Shown one piece after another: positions 45,401 through 54,529 of a stretch of 64,000 bases of DNA. Source of the DNA: Anodontia alba (lineage: Eukaryota; Mollusca; Bivalvia; Lucinida; Lucinidae); the NCBI GenBank assembly GCA_964016985.1, contig OZ024823.1:113545459-113609458 (forward strand). The letters run 5' to 3'. A program made the position numbers and the translations under genes. The first letter of the stretch is position 1. Each line of letters starts with the position of its first letter. The notes under the pieces were generated by a model that was not told the DNA's origin, did no database searches, and was given only the letters and a program-made list of their open reading frames with translations.

Positions 45401-48400
45401 TCTGATCGGGGTCCACACTGTTTGCCTGTATGCAAAAATAGGTTTGAAACGTTTGCAAGAATATTCAGCAGACGACATAAACAGACGATATTTTCAGATG
45501 CAGGTTTTCTTGGCATTTTAAGGATTAATAAAAAAAAAAAGAAAAAAAAAAGAAAAAAAAAAAAAGACAAAACAGGAAAAACATCGTCGCAGCCAGCAGC
45601 CACAAGACCCAAAACAGAATCAAATTAGTAACAAAACGTGTACAGTTTGTCCCCATCGGACTACCGACAATTTGCTTATATAATTAGTACCAAACTTTAA
45701 ACATATATTATCGAGAGTTAAACGACAAATTGAACGGTTACAAATTATAGATATAATTTTATACAGAGCCGCACTATAGTGACTTGGGTTTTTATGCCCC
45801 CGCCATGAATTGGAGGAGGGCGTATAGTTTTATCCTCCGTTATACCTCCGTGTGTCCGTCCATGTGTCCGTCCGTGGATCCGTCCTTCCGTCCACTTTAT
45901 AGTATGTTCGTGTCTCCTCAACTCATCCAATAGTTTTCAAGGCAATGGTTTGAAATTTGCACCATAGTGAGGATATAGACTGAGCATGTGCATAAAGGTC
46001 ACGGAGTTTTGTTCAAATTAGTATTTTTAAAGTTACGCATCCTTAATTTACTTGGTCTTATATTTGTCCTATACACATGGCATAATGATTTGAAACTTGC
46101 AGCAAAATAAGAATATAGGTCGGTCATGTGCATAAAGGTCACAGGACTCTGATCAATTTTTATTGCTAGAGTTGCATTACCTTGGTTTACCTTGCAATAT
46201 GGCCTTGTAGTACACGTGTATAGTAGGGTTCGTGTCTCCGCAACATCTCCTTTAGTTTTGAAACTTGCAGCAAGTAAGACCATAGACTGGGCATGTGTGT
46301 TAAGGTCACGGAGTTCTAATCAAAGTTTAATTGCTAGAGTTATATACCTTGGATTTTTTGCCTCATACACATGGTATAGTAAGGTTCATGTCTCCGCAAC
46401 TTCTGCAGTTTTCATGATAATGATTTCCAACTTGCAGCGTAGTAAGAATATAAGCGGGGCATGTGCATGAAGGTCACAGAACTCTGATCAATGTTTTATT
46501 GCTAGAAATCCATACCCTTGATTTACTTAGAAATGTTAATGAATCACAATTCTTTTGCATTTTGTTCAGAATAATAAATCTATAAAGCCAAACTGGCAGT
46601 AGCGGGTGCATTCATCCCCTTTAGAGATCTTCTAGTCTGTTTGTGTGTCAGATAATAATGGGTGAAATGATGAGGGAAAGTTTTGGTCAGCCTGCTCATC
46701 GATGATCCGCGAGGTCTATTGAGGGACTTCAAATTTCGTCGACATATTCTATAGTATCTAGATCTGTTATTCGGTCAATTGGGAAGCGAAAATCCTGACA
46801 GAATGCAAAGGATGATTCGGATCTTTTTGAAATTTGAAAAAAAGTCTAATTTACTACCTGTTGATATGTGTAAAACACTATTGATGAGTGGCAAACATTG
46901 TAGACCCTGATCAGACGCCGCGTTTTGCGGCGTCTGATCTGGATCTACACTGTTTGCTCAGGTCTGTCTGTCCCAATATTTAGGTTTATTACGGTATTTT
47001 AAGAGGAAGCTAAGTTTTCACTTTCAAGGACTGGATACACTTGTTGCATGTTTTGCCATTTTTACAGGGGCAACAATCTTTGTGACTTCCGTTTTGTTTC
47101 AGGTACACAAAGCCCCATCGGAATAGGGGATTGCTCTAAACTAAAAGTCTTTGCCCACACGGGGAGCACACCTCTTCTTTTTTGAGTAGACCCCTTTTCA
47201 AAAGGGAGGTAAACATTTTGTCACGGTTGTCTCCCCTGAAAGCGTATTAATTCCCAAACGCTAAGTTTTACTTTTCTAGGACAAAGTTCGTCTTACAATA
47301 GAGCAATATACAAGATACTGACAATGGTATGGATGTTTTGCGGCCTGGCTTGGTTGGCTACCATCCTCAATATAGCAGGCGATTTTGTCAAATCACTGAC
47401 AACTAAAGTAGACGCTGATGTTGACAAGAGTAAGAAGACAGATGATGACAGAAAGGACAATAAGGTTTGCTATTTTAAACATCAGCCGTGACATCAGAAA
47501 ACATACCTCCAGCCATGTGCGCCCAGCGAAGATTCAGATCAGCCTGCGCATTCGCGCAGTCTGATCAGAATCTTCCCTGGTCGCGTGTTGGATAGCCAAG
47601 GCTGTAGAGTTTCTTCATGTTGAAAATGAAGACTGAATCACTTTGAGGATGCGCAGGCTAATATGAGACTTTGTTGAACGCACATACCAGACGGTATGTT
47701 TTCTCACGTTTGTTTGAGTTGAGGTTTTACGGCCCAGTGAACCCAATGTGGTCATGTCGAGCGCGGTCAGTTTACATTACCACACTTTTACTGGGCAGAC
47801 TTAGTCCTCTAAGCGGTTAACCAGTATTGTGCACATTCCTTCGCCAGAAACTGACACCTGCCCTTCTTGAATCAGCGGAAGGGAGAGAATGACCGTAGAA
47901 AATATTTTATGATCAATTTTCACGAAAGACCCAGCGGAGGTCGAACTTGCAACGTCCTGATCCCGAGGTTATAAAACTTTTTTCATGCACAACTCAGCTG
48001 AGCATGAAATTTTCTCTGCTAAGAAATATAAAAATGCCAACAATAGTTGGCATTTTCATATTTAATAGCAGGGAAATTTTCATACTCAGCTACGTTTAGC
48101 AAGAAAGAATTTGCAATTCTTAGTAGTTAATGATTTATAAGCAGGACAAAATTCATGCTCAGATGAGTTGGGCATGAAAAAAGTTTTATAACCTTGGGGC
48201 CTGATCACCACTCGGACGCACATCCAGCTTAACCGCCGTTTTTTTCTCACGTTAAGGCTTATATTTGGTAGGATATTTCATATTTATCTATTATCATACA
48301 GGGTAAATATGTCAGGTGGCAACATATTTCTCTGATTTTCTGATGAAAATGTTTCTCTGATTTCTGTTAGCCAGGAAAATAAGGCCTGGCAGTTCATGCA

Positions 48401-51051
48401 ACTTATCTTATAAGTACAGTCGCCTCTCGTTATCTCGAAATCCAAGGGACTCTATGAAATACTTCGAGATATCCGTACTTCGACATATCATATTTGCGGA
48501 ACTGAGGAAAACAATTAATCGAACAACCACCTTTAACAAAATGAATTTTTAATTTGACTCCCAATTTAGAGATATATTGAAAATATTGTGGAAAAGAGGA
48601 GAAATTGCTCCTAAGGAGCAATTTCTCCTCTTTTCCACAATATTTTGTTGCCTGTTGGTAGATCTCTGTGTTAAAACAGGGACCAGATTTTCACTTTGAG
48701 ATAAGCGGTTATTCGAGATAAGCGAGTTCGAGATAACGAGAGTCGACTGTATAAAAATTGTGTGACCGTGAAGTTCTTTTCTGGGAAATATAAGAAAGCT
48801 GTCGCCAATTTATAGTCTGATGTATTTTTTCAGAGAGTACAGAAGATAATTGTTCGATGTCATTTACGTACAAGACCACTCACATTTTTGTCGCAGACAT
48901 ATTGAGCTTAAGTTTGCAGTCCTTTTTATATCACATCACATTATGTTTCAAATCGTATTACATTATACAGTATAACCTCAATGGCTCGAACCCGGATGGC
49001 TCGTTTACCCTGGATGATTCGAACTCTTTTTTCAGTCCCTACAAAATCCTTCCAATAGCTCAAGAAAACAAATATTTAGGGATTTTTTCTTAGTTTATCA
49101 TGGACTTGTATGTTGTGTGTACTCATTAGAATCGCCCAATCGAGGCGATTCTAATGAGTACACTCAACATACAATCATTGTGTAGAAAATGGAGAAGATT
49201 TCCTTAAATTATCGTTGTTTGCATGCTTCCTGAACTGGTACCATGATTAACCCTCAGTGGCTCGAACTACCCATGTTTCGAACAATTTTCTATGGCCCCA
49301 TAGTGTTCGAGCCATCAAGGTTCGACTGTATAATGTGGTATTTATTAATCAATCAATCAGTGAGTTTTTAACGTTGCCTGGAACCATAGGCACATTTGGG
49401 CAACGCCAGACAACTCTGGATTAGTTTTACTTACTCCATTGTCTTGAAACAATGCTTCTACATAATTCATATACAAGAAATTTCGCCCAGACGAGTGCTT
49501 TGGAGTGGGTCTGTAAGTTTCAGAATTTTGAATAATCCCCAAAAGAGCTTTAATCCGAGTATTCTACTAATGCACAATGTAGAAATAATCCGCTCAATCC
49601 TGCCACCCGCCCTAAAAAGAGACAAGCTGTTGCTTGTTCAGGATCGTGGAGGCGCTGTCCTGAAGAAGAAGCCCGACAAGTGGGAGGTATAATCTTTTGG
49701 ATCCTCCCATCATTCGTGCCTCTTTAGTTCTTGAACTTCTCCACATTTTGGTAGAATCCCTGTCTTCTTGCTTCGCTGTCAAAGAATCTCCACCAGTGTT
49801 CGTTGTAGTACAATCGACTCTCGTTATCTCCACCTCGCTTATCTCGAATAACCGCTTATCTCGAAGTGAAAATCTGGTCCCTGTTTAAACATGAATATCT
49901 AAGAGCAGGTAATAAAATATTGTGAAAAAGAGGAGAAATGGCTCCTAAGGAGCAATTTCTCCTCTTTTCCACAATATTTGCAATATATCTCAAACTTCAG
50001 GAGTCAGATTATATATCATTTGTGAAATATGGTTGATCAATTTATTTTTTCTTCAATCCTGCAAATCTGATATGTCGAGGTACCGATGTCGAAGTATTTC
50101 AGAGAGTCCCTTGGACTTCGAGATAACGAGAGTCGACTACACTTACTGGTGGGTCTCTTGATCAAGATCAGGCGAAGTGAATGTATTGGAACTTCTTCTG
50201 GACGGTACAGACTGCGAATAATAGGCTGGCGGGTCGTTGGTCCTTCTTTCACCACTCCTCAGCTTTCTTTGTAACTGCAGGGCTGTAAAGTCTCTGTCCT
50301 CTGCAAAGCGCTCAAGATAGTAGCATCCCGTCACCCTACACTTCTTCAAAGTCTGCGGTGGTCGACGTGGCAAGACTTCCATCACTGTTGTAGACCCTCC
50401 TTCTAGTCGGATCTCTTGAAGTCGTGGGCTCATGAGAAGTTGGTAAATCTACAAATGTTAGTTGTAGTTGTGGGCTTCAAGATCGTCGGTGTTGAGGAGC
50501 GGAGTAGCTTTTTCTTTCGCTTTCTCTCTTTCTTGGAGGTAGGAGAAGTCGGTTGTTGAGCCGGCTTTCCTTCACAGTCAGCTTCCATGGAGGGTGGAGG
50601 TGTTGTTGACATCCGGCGTAGCTTCTACTTTCCATTCCTGCGTAGGTGGATGGTCTCCTCTGTAGTTATTGGCATGGCATGCTCCGGCGGTGGAGTCATA
50701 GCAGGCTAAACTGTCTTGTTGGGGTTGACATCTGTAGTCCGCCATTGTTGATTCCCACGTGGGCGCCGCCATCTTTAATTCCACTATCTTTGACACCGTC
50801 TTGTTGTCACCATTCACCCCAGCAGCTTGTAAGCGTTTCATCTTCTGTTGGTTACTTCTCCCCTGGGTGGACTTACGAGGTAATTGCCTAGTTATTTCTG
50901 ACTTGACAAACCTCCGTCAGCCGCCAGATACGCCTACCAACAAGAGGCGTGTTGTTGATAACGAACGCACATGTTTCTGAAACATCCAGCAAAGTCACGC
51001 TTCTCGCGGTTATGTAGAGACTAATGATATTTATTAACAAAACGAAAAGCT

Positions 51052-51092
<41 letters not shown>

Positions 51093-54022
51093 ATCAAAAC
51101 TTTTAAGTCTCTCGTACTATCTAATTGCCTTCGAAATTCACCCAAAGAAAATAAACCCGCCTGAGTGAATGTGCTGTGTTTAAGCCAGGTATATAACAAT
51201 TGCTTCGGCTCCGGGACATCACGGTACAACTTTGCTAAATCAGATTGGAACTAGCGCAGACTGCTTTTTCTCCCAGCCAAAAAGAAAACAAAACAACAAC
51301 AAAAAAAAAAAAAAAAAACAGAGCTCAGAATGTATTAAAACTTCTTTTATACACACACCAAGCCTTGTTTTTCATTACGAAAACATGCCTATTCAAATAT
51401 ATTGAGAATTTTACCACCAAAAAATGAAAATTTTTAGATAAAAAATTCTGATATTTTTCATATTTCTGTTCATAACATAGATTGTGGGTACTCGTTAGAA
51501 CCGCCTCAGCGAGGCGTTTCTAACGAGTACCCACAATCAATGGGTTTGAGCAGAAATAAGAAAAATAATGTATATCCCTGTAAACCCCAGTTTTACTATA
51601 TAAAAATGGGGTTTACGGGGGTCAAAATAATATAGGCATATTTTCGTGATGACTTCGATTTTTAAAAAAAAAAAAAAAAAAACAACAACTTCTTACTATG
51701 TCTAGTAAGGTAAGCATGTTGCATAAGTAACGTGATAATGAGGATTCGGGGTAGAAGATATGGAGGGTTTCACGCTTTTTTCAACAAGGCAAACTTATAG
51801 AGGACATTTAACCGGTGGACCAATGCTGAAGACAACTCGGCCACCAAGTCAGCTATGTACTGACCCAGCGAACAAATTGCGTTGTCTCAACGTTCCATAC
51901 GCGCAGGGGAGTTTCCTAAATATAACATGAATCGAATTTAATGGTACTACATTATATTAAAACTTCTAATTAAAATAATGTTAGTGAAGATACCAAGCTA
52001 ACACCACTATCACGAAGTACAGCCTTTCCGAGGCAACGAAGAGATGAAGAACAAATAATGACAAAATAACGCAACATATGAAACCACCGACACAGGAACA
52101 AAAAAGAATTGCAACAAACACAGCGGACACACACTGTTGAACTAGAGCAAGTCGATGGCGTGCCATCACATATCCCCGCGCCAGTGCCATCGCATAAACC
52201 CGTGCACATCAAAATTCCAAATGCGTTCCTCCAGTCCTCATCCATAGGGCTATTACCTGTGACAGTTTCAAGGTTCTAGCTCAAAAAGCCTAAGAGGAGT
52301 TGTGTGACAATAAAAAAATGACCCAAAATCCTACTTTTTGACTTCTAGTGACCCCCAGGCATGCCCCCCGGCAAAATATTTGCACCACTGTATTCTACTC
52401 GTCATTACCTTCGATTTGATATGCAACATGACTATGTACAAAAGGAATTCTGGACCCTTCGGGGCAACACCCCTGGCCCTGCCCCTAGGGGTTACATCAA
52501 AATTCCGAATGTGTTCCTCCAATCCTCATCCATAGGGCTATCGCCTATCAAAGTTTCGAGATTCTAGCTTAAATGGTCTAGGAGCAATGGTGTGGCATTA
52601 CAGACGGACGTACGGCCGGACGGGGGTTGGTGGGTATCACAACATCCCCGCTTTTTCTTCGAAAAGCGCTGGGATAAACAGCGTCGATTCAACGTTGATT
52701 CAATTTCTTGGCGTTGAACCAACGTTGAATCGATTTTGTGTGCTTGTGTGCATGCTGGGAGAGGAACCGCTTTTGAACGGTCAGTAAGAACTACAGGGTG
52801 TGGCGGGGTTGCTAAAGCAGTTGTTCTATCTGACCGTAGTTAAACCAGTGGTTTTCCTACTGACCGTTCTAAGATGACTCCTCTGTTGCAATTCTTTGTT
52901 TGTGCGTCGTTGTTTTTATATGTGGCGTTTGTTTTATAATTATGTGTTCCTCTTTACTCCCTTTTTTAATGATCTTCTAGATCTTCTAGATGGCTGGCTT
53001 GTGTCTGACCTTAAACGTCTGTAGTCGGGCTCAAATGGTTCTAGAAGTGGTTTTCTTGCACTCTGACTTTCAGTTTCTGTATGGCATCATAGTGTTGAGA
53101 AGTTAATTTGCATTACGAAAACATGCCGATTCAAATATATAGAAAAGTTTACCTCCAAAAGCTTAAATTTTTCAGATAAAAAAAATCTGATATTTATCAT
53201 ATTTCTGCTCAAAATATAGATTGTGGGTACTCGTTAGAACCGCTGGACGAGGCGGTTCTAACGAGTACCCACAGTCTATGCTTTTGAGCAGAAATAAGAA
53301 AAATAATGCATACCTCTGTAAACTCCAGTTTTACTATATAAAAGTGGGGTTTAAGGGGGTCTAAATTATATAGGCTTGTTTTCTTAATGGCATGTTTTCT
53401 ATGTTGAACTACAGATGAGTTTGGGAATCCTTACGCGGACCGAGCAATCATGTGTAGCTGGAACTTTATCAGGAATAAGGGCGAGGACTGAGCGCTAGTA
53501 AAACCAGATTAAACCCATTTGAGTCTGGAAACCCTAAAAGGATAATTGGCAAACAGTGCAGGCTCAGATCAGACGCCGCAGAACGCGGCGTCTGATCAGG
53601 GTCTACACTGTTTCCATTTATAACAAAGATTTTTATAAAACATAGTATTAATTAAACTAACAAGACACCCTGCTTTTGGAAATGGAGCGGTCTAAAGAGT
53701 TGTGGTATATGAGTCCACTCGACGTATATGGGTTAAGCTTCTCCAACAGTTTTTACTGATGACTGTTCCAAGGCAATTCCTCTCTGTTTTGTTCATTATT
53801 TTTTCGTTATATTTTTGCGTTTGTTTCATCAGAGTGCTGTTTTGTGATGTCATAATGTTTCGTGTCACTGAAATGTTATTTGGCACATTAGAATATAAGT
53901 TTCCTGAGCATATTTTGTACTTTTTATCATCTTTAACCCCACCGATCATAAATATAATGATCTGTTTTATTTTCATACAGGAGGAGTCTACAACCAACGA
54001 ACTTAAAGAGGTTTCTGCCTAG
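39334..54022 (+). CDS. Two-pore-domain (K2P) potassium channel, complete, 288 residues
   Basis: The coding join is 39334-39475, 41098-41262, 44443-44775, 47280-47464 and 53981-54022 (867 nt including TAG). All introns are GT/AG and phases agree. The layout is typical of the KCNK family: M1 at residues 5-27, an extracellular cap with Cys53 and sequon Asn31-Glu-Thr, pore 1 TSIGYG (100-105), M2 about 112-136, M3 about 165-187, pore 2 TTVGFGD (204-210), and M4 about 223-247. It should act as a dimeric plasma-membrane background K+ channel. The body (FLAGLGDKL, VEGWTYLES, LNIAGDFVKS) is closest to the TREK/TALK side, but the filter ends GYGH as in TASK and TWIK. Both cytoplasmic ends are short: about four residues before M1 and a lysine/aspartate-rich tail of about 40. 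An in-frame TAA at 39298 fixes the start. The exact subfamily is unsure. Confidence 0.93.
39643..39920. mobile_element. CATNACGAAAACATGCC hairpin MITE, copy 3 (K2P intron 1)
   Basis: Ends attacgaaaacaagcc and gcatattttcgtgatg pair. The centre gttactcgttagaaccgtct and tgaggcggttctaacgagta is nearly perfect. Confidence 0.85.
40163..40354. mobile_element. CATAGCTCCAGATAAGG hairpin MITE, best copy
   Basis: Ends catagctacaaataag and ctatctgttgctatg pair. The central hairpin gtactcattagaagcgcctc / gaggcgcttctaatgagta is perfect, and the ttctc-acgaaaacatatgttgt shoulders are also paired. Confidence 0.83.
41098..41262 (+). CDS. K2P channel coding exon 2: extracellular cap and pore helix 1
   Basis: The acceptor is tatgttctAG and the donor ATCG|GTAAGT. 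It encodes DNSACV, with Cys53 the likely inter-subunit cap cysteine, a serine/threonine-rich cap loop, then SNWDYGASLFFSMTVITSI. The filter glycine codon is split at the intron, a position common in KCNK genes. Confidence 0.93.
41367..41430. repeat. Perfect hairpin of the AAAGAATTTGCTTCC type (K2P intron 2)
   Basis: About 30-nt arms (atctactctaaaaggaaag, aatttgcttcc and complement) pair perfectly. It begins about 105 bp after the K2P exon 2 donor. Confidence 0.87.
41550..41904. mobile_element. pogo-like hairpin MITE (CAGTCGAACTTCA), copy 2
   Basis: TA flanks both ends. The central hairpin is gtatgttgagtgtactcat with tagaatcgcctc and its complement (one T in place of C). It lies in K2P intron 2. 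Confidence 0.85.
42248..42534. mobile_element. pogo-like hairpin MITE, copy 3, central hairpin missing
   Basis: The shoulders ggttcgaacatttttggcac and cgatgttcgagctattga are clear, but the GTACTCATTAGAA hairpin is absent and the left end is worn. Confidence 0.75.
42785..42961. repeat. Fragment of the AAAGAATTTGCTCC-type MITE family
   Basis: It includes agagactggatacatttggt, cttttttgacttcctg and ccccttctgaaaaggg, phrases shared with 44885-45060 and 47025-47240. It abuts the palindromic element at 42962. Confidence 0.5.
42962..43068. mobile_element. CCCAGTAAGCATTC palindromic element, copy 2
   Basis: A 107-bp palindrome from cccagtaagcattctatg to aagaatgccagctggg, flanked by AA on both sides. 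Confidence 0.87.
43435..43891. mobile_element. pogo-like hairpin MITE, copy 4, carrying an inserted palindrome
   Basis: The element starts cagtcgaacttcgttgg after TA and ends cgagctattgaaggtcaac. It is split at 43510-43614 by a CCCAGTAAGCATTC palindrome. Its central hairpin is degraded to ctcattagaatagcct / gaggcgattctaagag. Confidence 0.83.
43510..43614. mobile_element. CCCAGTAAGCATTC palindromic element, copy 3
   Basis: A near-perfect 105-bp palindrome (ccagtaagcattctttat to aaagaatgctagctgg). The host text agattaa resumes as aatcatagc, consistent with a 2-bp AA duplication. Confidence 0.88.
44036..44396. mobile_element. pogo-like hairpin MITE, copy 5
   Basis: The left end cagtcgaacttcgatgg follows TA and the right end gaagttctactg precedes TA. 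The central hairpin is gtactcatgagaatcgcctc / gaggcgattcttatgagta. It ends 46 bp before K2P exon 3. Confidence 0.85.
44443..44775 (+). CDS. K2P channel coding exon 3: filter 1, M2, M3, pore 2
   Basis: The acceptor is gtttccAG and the donor TCCAG|GTAAGC. It encodes GYGHISPTTPGGQVFFIFYA, GIPLCATFLAGLGDKL, a basic intracellular loop (KLEKKTILPKYPKTEKI), M3, then VEGWTYLESWYYTVVTLTTV and GFGDYVP. This is the largest exon, holding 110 full codons. Confidence 0.95.
44800..44885. mobile_element. CCCAGCAAACACACAACG palindromic element
   Basis: The arms cccagcaaacacacaacgt and acgttgtgtgtttgctggg enclose gcaacaacgtcgctgcaacg and its complement, an almost complete palindrome of 86 bp flanked by AA. 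It begins 25 bp after the K2P exon 3 donor. Looser relatives lie at 52653 and 57008. Confidence 0.85.
44886..45300. repeat. K2P intron 3: worn copies of the AAAGAATTTGCTCC-type family
   Basis: Phrases gacaggatacacttggtag, ccccttccgaaaaggg and ccttttagagaagacccc recur at 47030-47240. No exon is seen. Confidence 0.45.
45340..45430. repeat. Hairpin (CAAACAGTGTGGACCC)
   Basis: The arms gcaaacagtgtggaccca-gatcaga and tctgatcggggtccacactg-tttgc pair well. This belongs to the gatcaga/tctgatc hairpin class that also occurs at 46889, 53555 and 61200. Confidence 0.75.
45788..46637. repeat. Tandem-array element (GCCCCCGCCATGAA type), about four units
   Basis: The left hairpin (gcccccgccatgaattggag-gagggc) and a GTCCGTCC tract precede about four units marked by atatagactgagcatgtgca and ggtcac. 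The right end ggcagtagcgggtgcattc matches that of 11841-12141. It lies in K2P intron 3. Confidence 0.75.
46889..46957. repeat. Hairpin (GATCAGACGCCGC)
   Basis: The arms ggcaaacattgtagaccctg, atcagacgccgc and the complements gcggcgtctgatctgg, atctacactgtttgc pair around a four-base loop. Confidence 0.85.
47280..47464 (+). CDS. K2P channel coding exon 4: M4 and most of the tail
   Basis: The acceptor is cttttctAG. It encodes QSSSYNRAIYKILTMVW, MFCGLAWLATILNIAGDFV and a charged tail DKSKKTDDDRKDNK. The donor AATAAG|GTTTGC is weak but in phase 0. Without splicing here the frame would end eight codons later after VCYFKHQP, a possible short isoform. Confidence 0.87.
47517..47590. repeat. Hairpin (CAGCGAAGATTCAGATC)
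   Basis: gcgcccagcgaagattcag pairs with gaatcttccctggtcgcg around cctgcgcattcgcgcag. It starts 53 bp after the K2P exon 4 donor. Similar phrases recur at 39540, 43190, 56285 and 57480. Confidence 0.7.
47711..48241 (-). mobile_element. tRNA-derived SINE (minus), split by a MITE
   Basis: The tail side is at 47711 and the tRNA-like head ends at 48241. On the minus strand an A-box-like TTAAGCTGGATGTGCG and, beyond the insert, a B-box-like GCAAGTTCGACCTCC are seen. The duplication ttttctcacgtt is perfect (47699-47710 and 48242-48253). Copy-specific changes mark it as older than the + strand copies. Confidence 0.88.
47963..48199. mobile_element. Palindromic MITE (AGGTTATAAAACTTTTTTC) inside a SINE
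   Basis: Inverted ends ggttataaaacttttttc and gaaaaaagttttataacc are perfect. The middle has atgccaacaatagttggcat. A 7-bp duplication CCTGATC flanks it (47956-47962 and 48200-48206). The superfamily is unclear; 7-8 bp would fit hAT. Confidence 0.82.
48417..48749. mobile_element. pogo-like MITE (CAGTCGCCTCTCG type), copy 3
   Basis: TA flanks both ends. The central hairpin ggaaaagaggagaaattgct / agcaatttctcctcttttcc is perfect. It lies in K2P intron 4. Confidence 0.87.
48968..49328. mobile_element. pogo-like hairpin MITE (CAGTCGAAC type), copy 6, inverted
   Basis: It runs cagtataacctcaatggctc to caaggttcgactg between TA dinucleotides, inverted relative to copies 1-5. The central hairpin is gtactcattagaatcgccca / gaggcgattctaatgagta. 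Confidence 0.86.
49357..50880 (-). other. Minus-strand open-frame cluster of unknown origin in K2P intron 4
   Basis: Successive minus-strand frames at 50841-50578, 50612-50430 and 50433-50143 overlap slightly and switch frame. A further frame (49833-49612) continues beyond an inserted pogo-like MITE. The text is compositionally protein-like (KKERKRKKK, CHANNYRGDHPPTQEW, MAAPTW, RKLRSGERRTND), unlike the AT-rich frames around it. I do not recognise a domain. It may be a decayed retroelement or retrocopy, or less likely a nested host gene. Confidence 0.35.
49811..50138. mobile_element. pogo-like MITE (CAATCGACTCTCG type), copy 4
   Basis: Ends caatcgactctcgttatc and gataacgagagtcgact pair. The central hairpin gaggagaaatggctcc / ggagcaatttctcctc has one mismatch. 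It interrupts the minus-strand open-frame cluster. Confidence 0.85.
51059..51091. repeat. Poly(A) tract of about 33
   Basis: An uninterrupted A run following gctgtaaat. It could be the tail of a + strand retrocopy, but no parent sequence is recognised. Confidence 0.9.
51373..51651. mobile_element. CATNACGAAAACATGCC hairpin MITE, copy 4
   Basis: Ends cattacgaaaacatgcc and ggcatattttcgtgatg pair. The centre gggtactcgttagaaccgcc / ggcgtttctaacgagtaccc has one mismatch. Confidence 0.88.
52207..52672 (-). repeat. Tandem-array element, minus orientation
   Basis: The minus-strand left end is a CGGGGATGTTGTG hairpin region followed by CGTCCGGCCGTACGTCC. Units of about 300 bp share attccgaatgtgttcctcc and cctcatccatagggctat. 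The plan matches the other tandem-array elements. Confidence 0.55.
52653..52760. repeat. Loose palindromic repeat (AACGTTGAATCGA type)
   Basis: The phrases cgattcaacgttgattcaa and accaacgttgaatcgatt form an imperfect inverted repeat ending catgctggga, like the right end of the CCCAGCAAACAC element at 44800. Confidence 0.5.
53111..53389. mobile_element. CATNACGAAAACATGCC hairpin MITE, copy 5
   Basis: Ends cattacgaaaacatgcc and ggcttgttttcttaatg pair. The centre gtactcgttagaaccgct / aggcggttctaacgagta is near perfect. Confidence 0.86.
53509..53736. mobile_element. TTAAACCCATT hairpin MITE
   Basis: It runs ttaaacccatttgagtctgg to cgtatatgggttaa. The central hairpin cagatcagacgccgca / tgcggcgtctgatcag is perfect. 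TTAA at both ends suggests piggyBac-type mobilisation. It ends 245 bp before the K2P terminal exon. Confidence 0.8.
53981..54022 (+). CDS. K2P channel terminal micro-exon (42 nt)
   Basis: A pyrimidine-rich tract with TTTCATACAG precedes GAG GAG TCT. The exon encodes EESTTNELKEVSA and ends with TAG. Phase 0 matches the exon 4 donor, and the acidic, serine/threonine-rich text suits a channel tail. It is assigned from the splice signal, the phase and the following polyadenylation signal, not from a conserved domain. Confidence 0.68.
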   Translation, partial: EESTTNELKEVSA

Positions 54023-54353
54023 GTTCTCTACAGACAAACATTGTTGCATAAATAATACAAACTTTGTGATAATGAAAATACTTAGCCCGTATTTGTATTG
54101 AAGACTCTACCAAACTGAGCTATCAAACAGACATGCTATCGTTAAGAAGGTCACTATCTTTTATTGAAAAATGATCTTACTATCAGACTAGTAGCCAGCC
54201 GTCAGAATGAGGCAACAGGAATGGAGATAGAATGAGGCAACATGTATGGAGATATCGAAAACAGAACTATATTCGTATGGAGCCTGACCAGTGTCACGGA
54301 CTCTGACCATTGTCTTGCGAGTACTTAGCACTTCTCATGCTATGGGCAAATTC

Positions 54354-54520
54354 AGCACACGGCAAATTGATGATATGTTTCCTATTTTTGACAGTGAATA
54401 GGCTTTGACATTTCATGCAAATTGTCTCATAGGGAGACAATTTGCATGAAATAGTAAAGTCGTTTTACTGGGAAAAATGAGAAAATATTTCAAAATGTTG
54501 TATGTCGAAATTTTTACCCA
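54354..54520. repeat. Inverted-repeat element (AATTTGCATGAAA type)
   Basis: The centre caaattgtctcatagggaga-caatttg is a hairpin, and gacatttcatg pairs with catgaaatagt. It is a relative of 38135-38291. Confidence 0.75.
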
Positions 54521-54529
54521 GCATGTTAC

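Noticed and set aside
49396..49692. 98-codon + strand frame considered as an extra K2P exon
   Set aside because: The text (VQDRGGAVLKKKPDKWE) does not resemble KCNK tails, the upstream acceptor is poor, and exon 4 to 53981 already gives a phase-matched end. It is probably the shadow of the minus-strand cluster.
51059..51091. Poly(A) tract as proof of a processed pseudogene
   Set aside because: No parent mRNA text or flanking duplication was found, and similar A runs occur elsewhere in the window.
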